Positions 35,427 to 42,825 of a stretch of 64,000 nucleotides of DNA are shown in pieces. Each line of letters opens with the position of its first letter. Position 1 is the first letter of the stretch. This stretch comes from Nocardia goodfellowii (GTDB lineage Bacteria > Actinomycetota > Actinomycetes > Mycobacteriales > Mycobacteriaceae), in the NCBI RefSeq assembly GCF_017875645.1, contig NZ_JAGGMR010000001.1, positions 3,224,001 through 3,288,000 on the forward strand. Reading direction: 5' to 3'. The position numbers were made by a program, and so were the translations under genes. The notes below the pieces were generated by a model, which was not told where the DNA came from, searched no databases, and saw only the letters and a program-made list of their open reading frames with translations.

Positions 35427-36592
35427 TGCGGCGCGTCCGTGGTACGCCCCGGCCCGGCTGGCAGCAGATCATCGAGGAACAGGGTCTCGTCTACGGTGCG
35501 CCCGGCCGGGATGCCAGCGGGCAGCCCCGTCCGTATTGGGACGAGTCGGTGCACTACGAGTTCGACATGGACGAAATCCTCGCGCTGGAAGCGGATGTCG
35601 AACTGCTGCACTCCATGTGCCTGCATGCCGTCGAGCAGGTGATCCTCACCGAACGGTTCCGGGATTTCGGTCTGCCCGAATGGACTTGGGAGCCGATCAC
35701 CGAATCCTGGCGGCGCAACGATCCTTACGTGTACGGACGGTTCGATCTGCGCTACGACGCGCGCCGGCCCGCGAAACTGCTGGAGTACAACGCGGATACG
35801 CCGACGTCACTGCTGGAAGCCGCGATCATCCAGTGGCACTGGCTGACTGCGCGATATCCCGGTGACGATCAATGGAATTCGTTGCACGAGAAGCTGGTCG
35901 AGCGGTGGTCTTCGCTGCGGGACACGCTGCCGTCCGCGCATCTGCATTTCGCCTGGTCCGCCGCGGACGGGTCCGGCGAGGACAACGTCACCACGGCCTA
36001 TATGCAGGAGACCGCGGCCGAGGCCGGGTTCGACACCATCGCGCTGCCCATCGAGGAGGTCGGCTTCGACCTCGAGCTGGAGCGTTTCGTGGATCTGGCG
36101 GAGGCGCCGATCGAAGCGATCTTCAAGCTGTACCCGTGGGAGTGGGTGCTCGACGACGACTTCGGTAAACGGGTGATCGCGAGTCTGCCCGCGACCATGT
36201 GGGTCGAGCCGCTGTGGAAGACGCTGCTGAGCAACAAGGCGATCCTGGCGGTGCTGTGGGAGATGTACCCCGGGCACCCGAACCTGTTGCCCGCCTACCT
36301 CGATCAGCCCAACGAGCTCACCGAGTACATCCGCAAACCGAAACTCGGTCGCGAGGGCGCCAATATGACCATCGTCGGCGCGGGCATGGAGACCGCGACC
36401 GGCGGCGTGTACGGCGCCGAAGGGTTCGTCTACCAGTTGCTCGATCCGCTACCGGAATTCGACGATATGCGACCGGTCCTCGGCGCCTGGATGGTCGGGG
36501 ACAGCTCCGCGGGCCTCGGTATCCGGGAAACCGCGGGCCTGATCACCGACGACGGCGCCGCCTTCGTCCCGCACCGTATCCCCACCACCTGA
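35426..36592 (+). CDS. Glutathionylspermidine synthase-like ATP-grasp ligase (YgiC/YjfC type)
   Basis: 388-aa ATP-grasp enzyme of the Gss C-terminal family. Conserved pieces are LLEYNADTPTSLLEAA, EAIFKLYPWEW, MWVEPLWKTLLSNKAILAVL, RKPKLGREGAN and GAWMVGDSSAGLGIRE. The family joins an amine to a peptide carboxylate; stand-alone members have unknown substrates, and actinobacteria lack glutathione, so glutathionylspermidine itself is unlikely as product. ATG 35426 overlaps the stop of the membrane protein. It is followed by a DUF350 protein. Confidence 0.9.
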   Translation: MRRVRGTPRPGWQQIIEEQGLVYGAPGRDASGQPRPYWDESVHYEFDMDEILALEADVELLHSMCLHAVEQVILTERFRDFGLPEWTWEPITESWRRNDPYVYGRFDLRYDARRPAKLLEYNADTPTSLLEAAIIQWHWLTARYPGDDQWNSLHEKLVERWSSLRDTLPSAHLHFAWSAADGSGEDNVTTAYMQETAAEAGFDTIALPIEEVGFDLELERFVDLAEAPIEAIFKLYPWEWVLDDDFGKRVIASLPATMWVEPLWKTLLSNKAILAVLWEMYPGHPNLLPAYLDQPNELTEYIRKPKLGREGANMTIVGAGMETATGGVYGAEGFVYQLLDPLPEFDDMRPVLGAWMVGDSSAGLGIRETAGLITDDGAAFVPHRIPTT

Positions 36593-36615
36593 CACCGTTC
36601 CTGGAAGGACACTCG

Positions 36616-37065
36616 ATGACCATACTTGCCCTCGAGCAGGATTACTGGCGCCTGCTCGGCGAAGGCGTCGGGGCCATCATCCTGTACGCCATCATCGGCC
36701 TGGTGCTGATGCTGATCGGTTTCTATGCCATCGATCTCACCACGCCGGGCCGGCTGCGCGGCCTGGTCGCCGAGGGCAAGCCCAACGCCATCGTCGTCAC
36801 CGCCGCGGGCCTGATCAGCATGGCGTTCATCGTCGTGGTCGCCATCTACACCTCCGGCGGCGACCTGCTGGAGGGGCTCATCGCCTCGACCGTCTTCGGC
36901 CTCATCGGCATTGCCGCCCAGGTCATTTCGGTGCGGGTGCTGGAGCGTGCCGTCGGCATCCATATCGGCAACGCGCTGCACGCGGATACTTTCACCCCCG
37001 CTTCCCTCGTCGTCGCGGCGGCCCATTTCGCTCTGGGTCTGGTAGTTGCCTTCGCGGTCTTCTGA
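36616..37065 (+). CDS. DUF350 membrane protein
   Basis: 149 aa with four membrane spans. The first span contains GAIILYAIIGLVLMLIGFYAID followed by the DLTTPGRL stretch typical of DUF350 (YjfL), and the second half repeats the pattern with AQVISVRVLERAVGI. Function is unknown; DUF350 genes co-occur with Gss-like ligases in many bacteria. GGAAGGA precedes ATG 36616, 23 bp after the ligase. Confidence 0.9.
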   Translation: MTILALEQDYWRLLGEGVGAIILYAIIGLVLMLIGFYAIDLTTPGRLRGLVAEGKPNAIVVTAAGLISMAFIVVVAIYTSGGDLLEGLIASTVFGLIGIAAQVISVRVLERAVGIHIGNALHADTFTPASLVVAAAHFALGLVVAFAVF

Positions 37066-37084
37066 GTCCGCGCGCTGGGCGCGC

Positions 37085-38056
37085 GTGCGTTCGCGGCCGG
37101 TGCGCGCCGGCACCGAACTGCTCGCCTGGATCGCGACGGTCGCGGGTGCGACCGGGATCGCGCTGCACTTCAGCCGGTCATCGGCGCGCCTGCTGGTCTT
37201 GGCGGCGTCCGTCGCGCCCTATCTGATGTGCTCGGCAGTTGTTGCGGCCGTGACCTTTACGGTTCTGCGGCGCCGGTCGGGTGCGGCGGCGGCGGTTATC
37301 GTTGCGGCGCTGGGGGTGTGGACTCAAGTACCGCTGTACGCCGGTGACTCGGGCGCGGGCAGCGGTCCCGAGTTGACCGTCATGCAGGCCAACCTGCTGT
37401 TCGAGGGCGCCGACCCGCGGGCGCTGGTCGAGGAGGTCCGCGCCCGGCGCGTCACCATCCTGACCGTCAACGAGCTCACCCCCGCGGCCCTCGGCGAACT
37501 CACCCTGGCGGGCCTGGATCACCTGCTGCCGCACCGCTATGTCTCCCCGGGCAGAACCGCGACCGGCACCGGCATCTACAGCGCCTATCCGCTCACCGAC
37601 ACGGTCGAATACGACGGCTACGTCCTGAACCAGCTCTCCGCCACCGCGACCGTTCCGGGCGCGGGTCCGGTCACCGTATACGCTTTCCACCCGGTCCCGC
37701 CGATCTACGGCACCGACGTTTGGTCCGACGAACTGTCCCGCCTGCGCGCGATCCTCGACCGCGCTCCGGGCGACCGCCCGGCCATCGCGGGCGGCGACTT
37801 CAACGCCACCTTCGACCACTCCCAGTTCCGGGCCATGCTTTCCGGCCGTTTCCACGACGCCGCCGAACAGTCCGGCGCCGGCCACCTGGTCACCTACCCC
37901 ACCGACAAGGCCTTTCCGCCCCTGATCGGCATCGACCACATCCTGCTCGCCGGCGCGCACGCCACCAGGGTGGCGACCGTCGCCCTGCCGGGTGCCGACC
38001 ATCGCGCCTTGGTCGCGGACCTCCGTCTGGCTTCCGCTGTCCAGCCCCGGCAATGA
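37085..38056 (+). CDS. Membrane-anchored endonuclease/exonuclease/phosphatase family protein
   Basis: 323 aa: three N-terminal membrane spans (about residues 10-95), then an EEP domain. The metal-site motifs are TVNELT, GGDFNATFDH, GIDHILL and the C-terminal GADHRALVADL. This layout is common in actinobacteria (DNase-I-like or sphingomyelinase-like proteins of the membrane) with unknown substrates. GTG 37085 gives the best start; a TTG at 37046 would overlap the DUF350 gene. Confidence 0.87.
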   Translation: MRSRPVRAGTELLAWIATVAGATGIALHFSRSSARLLVLAASVAPYLMCSAVVAAVTFTVLRRRSGAAAAVIVAALGVWTQVPLYAGDSGAGSGPELTVMQANLLFEGADPRALVEEVRARRVTILTVNELTPAALGELTLAGLDHLLPHRYVSPGRTATGTGIYSAYPLTDTVEYDGYVLNQLSATATVPGAGPVTVYAFHPVPPIYGTDVWSDELSRLRAILDRAPGDRPAIAGGDFNATFDHSQFRAMLSGRFHDAAEQSGAGHLVTYPTDKAFPPLIGIDHILLAGAHATRVATVALPGADHRALVADLRLASAVQPRQ

Positions 38057-38138
38057 CGCTCTCGCGCTGAAAGGCCGGACGAGCCGGCCCGCTACCTCGT
38101 AGCCTGGTACTCCACGGGTGTGCGACTCGGGAGTTGCG

Positions 38139-38558
38139 GTGGCCTACGAACTCAGCGCGGTGATCGGCGAATCGGCTTTACTCGAAGCGATCGGCAGTGC
38201 ATACGACGTGCCGGTCGTGCTGCTCGCGGAGGGATTCGGCTTGATCCCGCTCACCGAGGAGATCGTGACCGTGCTGTTGGCGCCGAACCGTCGCTTCGAA
38301 GAAGTGCTGCGCGAGTGGTCGACTCGCGGTCCGGTCATCTACGCCTGGTCTGAAATGCACGCGGGCCTCGGCGTCCAAGCAGCCACCATCTGGGAAAACG
38401 GCGTTGTCACCTACCACGAGACCGGATATCCCGGACGCGGCCCGATCTCCCTCGCGCTGCGACGCCTCGGCGCGGCCGGCGGCAGCGACCGTCGCGACGA
38501 ATTCGACATCGTCGGACTGGGCCGCCACCGCCGCACCAGCGCGTGGGTCCCCGAGTGA
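38139..38558 (+). CDS. Conserved hypothetical protein
   Basis: 139 aa, soluble, no motif that I recognise. The sequence runs AYELSAVIGESALLEAIGSA, then PLTEEIVTVLLAPN, and ENGVVTYHETGYPGRGP in the second half. GTG 38139 has GGGAG 5 nt upstream; GTG 38118 is an alternative. The stop is directly beside the convergent MBL gene stop. Confidence 0.75.
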   Translation: MAYELSAVIGESALLEAIGSAYDVPVVLLAEGFGLIPLTEEIVTVLLAPNRRFEEVLREWSTRGPVIYAWSEMHAGLGVQAATIWENGVVTYHETGYPGRGPISLALRRLGAAGGSDRRDEFDIVGLGRHRRTSAWVPE

Positions 38559-39185
38559 TCAGTGACCGCGGGCTATCCAGTCGGACAGGGAAGGCTTTTC
38601 GGCGGCAATGGTGGTGGTGTCACCGTGGCCGGTATGGACCGTTGTTTCCACCGGCAGCGTGAGCAGCCGGTCGCGGATCGAGTCGATGATGGTGTCGAAG
38701 TCGGAGTAGGAGCGGCCGGTGGCGCCCGGGCCGCCGGAGAACAAGGTGTCGCCGGTGAACAGCGCGGCGAGGTCGGGGGCGTGCAGCGAGACCGAGCCGG
38801 GCGAGTGCCCGGGGGTGTGCAGGATGTCGATGTCGATGCCCGCCAGGGTGATTCGTTGTGTGTCCGCCAGTGATCGGTAGTCGACGTCGGGGTGGGTCAT
38901 GCGCCAGAGCACGTCGTCCGCCGGGTGCAGGAAGACGGGCGCGTCGAAGTGGCGGGACAGGTGCGGGGCGACGGTGATGTGGTCGTTGTGGGCATGGGTG
39001 CACAGGATGCCGAGCACCTGCCGATCGCCGACGGCGTCGACGATGGGTTCGGTGTCGTGCGCGGCGTCGACGATGAGAACTTCGGTGTCGTCGCCGATCA
39101 GCCAGATGTTGTTGTCGACATCCCAGGTGCCGCCGTCGAGGGAGAAGGTGCCGGAGGTGACGACGCGGTCGACCCGGGCGGTCAC
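38559..39185 (-). CDS. Metallo-beta-lactamase fold hydrolase paired with mscR
   Basis: 208-aa MBL-fold hydrolase with the metal motif THAHNDH, then [21 protein letters not shown] and TGHGDTT. It is translationally coupled to mscR (GTGA overlap). The same pair occurs in M. tuberculosis (Rv2259-Rv2260). By analogy with glyoxalase-II-like thioesterases acting on glutathione conjugates, it may hydrolyse S-formylmycothiol; this is inference. Confidence 0.88.
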   Translation of the reverse strand: MTARVDRVVTSGTFSLDGGTWDVDNNIWLIGDDTEVLIVDAAHDTEPIVDAVGDRQVLGILCTHAHNDHITVAPHLSRHFDAPVFLHPADDVLWRMTHPDVDYRSLADTQRITLAGIDIDILHTPGHSPGSVSLHAPDLAALFTGDTLFSGGPGATGRSYSDFDTIIDSIRDRLLTLPVETTVHTGHGDTTTIAAEKPSLSDWIARGH

Positions 39186-40267
39186 CAGACCACCACCGAG
39201 CGCAGCACATCGCCGGTGTGCATGGCGTGGAAGGCTTTTTCCACCTCGTCCAGTGCGATGCGCTCGGAGACGAAGCGCTCCAGCGGAAGACGACCCTGGC
39301 GGTACAGGTCGATGAGCATGGGGAAGTCGCGTTCGGGGAGGCAGTCGCCGTACCAGGAGGACTTCAGGGCGCCGCCCCGGGAGAACAGATCGATCAGCGG
39401 CATCTCCAGGGTCATGTCGGGGGTCGGGACGCCGACCAGGACCACGGTCCCGGCGAGGTCGCGGCCGTAGAAGGCCTGTTTCCAGGTTTCCGGGCGGCCC
39501 ACCGCTTCGATGACGACATCCGCGCCGAAGCCGCCGGTGAGCTCCTGGATGCGCTCGACCACATCCTCGGTACTCGCGTCGATGGTGTCGGTGGCGCCGA
39601 AATCCTTGGCCCACTCCAGTTTCCGGGCATCGCGGTCGATGGCGATGATGGTGCGGGCGCCGGCGAGGCGAGCGCCGACGATGGCCGCGTCGCCGACACC
39701 GCCGCAGCCGATGACCGCCACAGTGTCGCCGCGCGAGACATTTCCGGTGTTCATGGCCGCGCCGATACCGGCCATCACGCCACACCCGAGCAGTCCGGCC
39801 ACCGCCGGGTCGGTGCCGGGAGCTACTTTGGTGCACTGCCTTTCGTGCACGAGGGTCTTGTCGGCGAACGCGCCGATACCGAGGGCCGGGCTGAGCTCGG
39901 TGCCGTCGGTGAGGGTCATCTTCCGGCTGGCGTTGCTGGAGTCGAAGCAGTACCAGGGACGGCCGCGCTGACAGGCCCGGCACTCGCCGCAGATCGCGCG
40001 CCAGTTCAGCACCACGAAATCGCCGGCGGCGACGTGGGTGACCGCGCTGCCCACGGTCTCCACGACGCCCGCCGCCTCGTGCCCGAGCAGGAACGGGAAC
40101 TCGTCGTTGATGCCGCCCTCGCGGTAGTGCAGGTCGGTGTGGCAAACACCGCAGGCCTGGACCCGCACCACGACATCGTGCGGCCCGGGATCGGGGATGA
40201 CGATATCGACGAGTTCGACGGGGGCGCCTTTGCCGCGGGCAATGACACCGCGCACGGTCTCGGACAC
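39182..40267 (-). CDS. mscR: Mycothiol-dependent formaldehyde dehydrogenase / S-nitrosomycothiol reductase MscR
   Basis: 361-aa zinc alcohol dehydrogenase: catalytic zinc ligands in CGVCHTDLH (Cys39) and LGHEAAG, structural zinc loop [15 protein letters not shown], Rossmann motif [10 protein letters not shown]. It oxidises the spontaneous adduct of formaldehyde with mycothiol and can reduce S-nitrosomycothiol, protecting against formaldehyde and nitric oxide. GTG 40267 has AGGAGG 8 nt upstream. Its presence implies a mycothiol-making actinobacterium. Confidence 0.93.
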   Translation of the reverse strand: MSETVRGVIARGKGAPVELVDIVIPDPGPHDVVVRVQACGVCHTDLHYREGGINDEFPFLLGHEAAGVVETVGSAVTHVAAGDFVVLNWRAICGECRACQRGRPWYCFDSSNASRKMTLTDGTELSPALGIGAFADKTLVHERQCTKVAPGTDPAVAGLLGCGVMAGIGAAMNTGNVSRGDTVAVIGCGGVGDAAIVGARLAGARTIIAIDRDARKLEWAKDFGATDTIDASTEDVVERIQELTGGFGADVVIEAVGRPETWKQAFYGRDLAGTVVLVGVPTPDMTLEMPLIDLFSRGGALKSSWYGDCLPERDFPMLIDLYRQGRLPLERFVSERIALDEVEKAFHAMHTGDVLRSVVVW

Positions 40268-40396
40268 GGAACAACCTCCTCGATCAGTGTGCCAACGGCG
40301 GCACCGGTCCCATATTGCCGTGCGCATGCCTGCACGTCATCCGAAAGGGGACGCCTCGCCGACGCGGATCGCCCGGCCGAGACAGAACTCTTGACA

Positions 40397-40441
40397 TTCC
40401 ATAGTGGAGGGTTCATCCTGAGAATACCTTCCAATGTGGAA
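40397..40441. promoter_or_regulatory. Two TTCCA-N3-TGGA palindromes upstream of the DUF1707 gene
   Basis: TTCCA-TAG-TGGAG (40397-40409) and TTCCA-ATG-TGGAA (40429-40441), centres 32 bp apart, about three helical turns. A TTGACA hexamer (40391-40396) abuts the first. The second palindrome is 24 bp before the DUF1707 start. Looks like a two-site operator; regulator unknown. Confidence 0.45.
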
Positions 40442-40464
40442 TATAGAACCGAAGGACACCTGAC

Positions 40465-40890
40465 ATGGACATCACCACCGGCACCCGCGCCTCAGACGCC
40501 GAACGCGACGATGTGGTGCGCCTGCTCGGCCGGCATCTGGCCGACGGCCGCCTCGATCTGGCCGAATACGACAAGCGAGTTGCCCAGGTCTACGCGACCA
40601 CCACGCGCGAAGACCTCGGTGCGGTGCTCACCGACCTGCCGAAACTGTCCAAGGAAACCCCCGGCGGCTTCACCAAAGCCGCTGCTGCGCGCCGATTCCC
40701 GATCTGGCAGCGGATCGAGGCGAGCTCCTGGCTCGGCGTCAGCATCCTGGTGCTGGTGATCTGGGCCGCCATCTCGATCGGCGTCGGCGAACTCACCTAT
40801 TTCTGGCCGGTGTGGGTCATCGGCCCGTGGGGCGCGGTCCTGGCCTTCCGGGTGCTCACCGGCTTCGAATCCGGCAAACGACACTGCTGA
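40465..40890 (+). CDS. DUF1707 membrane protein
   Basis: 141 aa. N-terminal DUF1707 domain (RASDAERDDVVRLLGRHLAD, then RLDLAEYDKRVAQVYATTTR), a basic linker, and a C-terminal hairpin of two membrane spans (LGVSILVLVIWAAISIGV, FWPVWVIGPWGAVLAF). DUF1707 occurs widely in actinobacterial membrane proteins, function unknown. ATG with GAAGGA upstream and the TTCCA palindromes in the promoter region. Confidence 0.9.
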   Translation: MDITTGTRASDAERDDVVRLLGRHLADGRLDLAEYDKRVAQVYATTTREDLGAVLTDLPKLSKETPGGFTKAAAARRFPIWQRIEASSWLGVSILVLVIWAAISIGVGELTYFWPVWVIGPWGAVLAFRVLTGFESGKRHC

Positions 40891-40913
40891 CCACAGATCG
40901 GTGGTGAGCCGCC

Positions 40914-41465
40914 ATGCTCACAATCCACATAGTGTCCGGAAGCCTCGGCCTGCTGCTCGGCCCCGTCGTCATGTGGCTGGACGGCAGGTCGCGCGGCCGC
41001 CGCGCGGGCTACGCCTACCTCTGGACCGTCCTCGTCATCTGCGCCTCGGCGGTGGTGCTGGTGCTCACCCGCAGGCACGATCTGTGGTGGCTGATTCCCG
41101 TGTCCGCGCTCACGCTCGCCTTGGCTCTGCTTGCCCGCCGAGCTCTTTCCCGAAACGGCATCGGCTGGAGCCACGCCTATGTCCACGGCCAGGGCGGCTC
41201 CTACATCGCCCTCGTCACCGCGACGATCGTGGTCAGCTTCGCCATCGACGGACCGCTGACCGGCGCGAACCAGCTCATCGCCTGGCTCGGCCCCACGGTC
41301 GTCGGCACGCCACTGATCGAGCTGTGGCGACGCGAGCTGGTGGGGGAGCGCGCCCAATGGCCGATCAGCGATTGCGACGCGCTCGCGACGGGGTCGCGCG
41401 CGGAGGGTCGTAGTCCGCGTCCGCGTCGAGACGGTTCAGCGGGACCTGAACGGGTCGATCGGTGA
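40914..41465 (+). CDS. DUF2306-like multi-pass membrane protein
   Basis: 183 aa with four or five membrane spans: MLTIHIVSGSLGLLLGPVVM at the start and His/Gly motifs (SHAYVHGQGG) in the middle, reminiscent of DUF2306 membrane proteins. The last 35 residues are hydrophilic and overlap by 101 bp the end of the opposite gene (41365-42615), which is unusual. The natural C-terminus may therefore have been lost. Function unknown. Confidence 0.75.
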   Translation: MLTIHIVSGSLGLLLGPVVMWLDGRSRGRRAGYAYLWTVLVICASAVVLVLTRRHDLWWLIPVSALTLALALLARRALSRNGIGWSHAYVHGQGGSYIALVTATIVVSFAIDGPLTGANQLIAWLGPTVVGTPLIELWRRELVGERAQWPISDCDALATGSRAEGRSPRPRRDGSAGPERVDR

Positions 41466-42615
41466 CGGCTTGCCCGCGCCGGGCGTTGCGATCGGAATCG
41501 TTGTCGGCCAGGCGATCTCGTCGTGCGGAGGCGGCGCGGCCAGGCGTGCGCGGCGGGGGCAGGTCTGGCTGCGAACGCCGCCCGCGCCGCGTCGAATCGT
41601 CGCGCGCGTCCGGAATGTTTTGCTCGCGTCGGTCATCCGCGTCAGCCCTGAGGGGCTGTTCGGTGCGCCGTGCGGGAGCGGGGTAATCGAGTGACGGGCG
41701 TTTGCGCGCGGCCTGCGCGACCTGCTGATCGGGGACCGCACGCGAGCGCCGCGGTGGAATCTCCGGTTCCGCCTCCGGTTCGAACGGCGGCAGGCGACGC
41801 CCACGCGCACTGGACGGTCGCGAATTACGTTGCGGTTCTTCGTCTTCGGTGCGTCGGCGTTCTGTGGTCCCGGTGGGCTGGTGTTCCGCTACCCCGGTGC
41901 GTCGGCGTTTTGCCGTCCCGGTGGGCTGTCGTTCTGTGGTTCTGCTGCGTGGTCGTTCCGCGGCTGCGCTGTCCGGTCGCTCTGCGGAACCGGTGGACTG
42001 CCGCGAGGTTTCCGAGCTCATGGTCCGGCTCCGAGTCGATGCGGCCCTGGGCAGTCCGGCCTTCAGCACCGGCAGCTCCCGGGTGACCTCCGTGGGATTG
42101 TCGCCCTTCTCCCGATAGGTTCCCGGCACCTGCTGGGCGCGCAACCACGCGCCGGGGTCCGCGCGGCCGTGCCGATCCAGTTGCGGGATCATCTTTTCCA
42201 GCAGCCGGAGCAGGTCACTGGCGTCGTCGCCGAGGGCGGCGCGGATGGCGGGGAAGGCGGCGGGGCGAAAGGTCCACGACCATTCGTAGTCGGATTCCAG
42301 GTCGCGGCCGTGCAGTACCAGATTGCCCGAGCGGGCGATGCGGCCGCGGATGACGCGGTCGCCGGTTTCGTAACGCAGATCTTCGGTGCCGGTATTGCCA
42401 TTTCGTGCCGAGCGCTCGTCCATCATGATCTCGAACCACGCCGCGCCGATTCCGGCCATGCCGAAAGCGGCCGCGAGCAGGATCTCGACCCACACGTCGG
42501 AGAACATCGAGCTTTTGCTGCGCTCACAGGCGTAGAGAAACAGCAGGCTGCCGACGATGAGCGCGGCGATCCGAGCGAGCCGGTAGCTGGTGCTGGTCCC
42601 GAAGAGGGGTGGCAT
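41365..42615 (-). CDS. Membrane protein with long Arg-rich disordered tail
   Basis: 416 aa. Two N-terminal membrane spans (ARIAALIVGSLLFLYACE and VEILLAAAFGMAGIGAAW), a folded-looking region of about 120 residues (YETGDRVIRGRIARSGNLVL, EWSWTFRPAAFPAIRAALGDD), then about 240 low-complexity, Arg/Pro/Thr-rich residues with near-repeats such as TERQPTGTAKRRRTG and AEHQPTGTTERRRTE. No family recognised. It converges on and overlaps the previous gene by 101 bp. Confidence 0.75.
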   Translation of the reverse strand: MPPLFGTSTSYRLARIAALIVGSLLFLYACERSKSSMFSDVWVEILLAAAFGMAGIGAAWFEIMMDERSARNGNTGTEDLRYETGDRVIRGRIARSGNLVLHGRDLESDYEWSWTFRPAAFPAIRAALGDDASDLLRLLEKMIPQLDRHGRADPGAWLRAQQVPGTYREKGDNPTEVTRELPVLKAGLPRAASTRSRTMSSETSRQSTGSAERPDSAAAERPRSRTTERQPTGTAKRRRTGVAEHQPTGTTERRRTEDEEPQRNSRPSSARGRRLPPFEPEAEPEIPPRRSRAVPDQQVAQAARKRPSLDYPAPARRTEQPLRADADDRREQNIPDARDDSTRRGRRSQPDLPPPRTPGRAASARRDRLADNDSDRNARRGQAVTDRPVQVPLNRLDADADYDPPRATPSRARRNR

Positions 42616-42825
42616 CGGCGGATACTCCCGAATAACGGTGCGCTGGCAAATCAGGGTGGATGGTATGTGCCCGAGGTGTCCGGTACTCGGATTTGGTGAT
42701 TACGGGTTGGCATCGAATTCGGGTGGGCGGGTAATGCGCTCCCCGCGTACCGGCCGGACGGCGCCGGGTGGATATCATGGCTGGTCGCCCGCCCCGATCA
42801 TGCCGGCTCCCGAAAGGTCGTCGAA

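Noticed and set aside
40391..40419. TTGACA as a clean sigma70 promoter for the DUF1707 gene
   Set aside because: No acceptable -10 hexamer at 16-18 bp; kept only as a note beside the palindromes.
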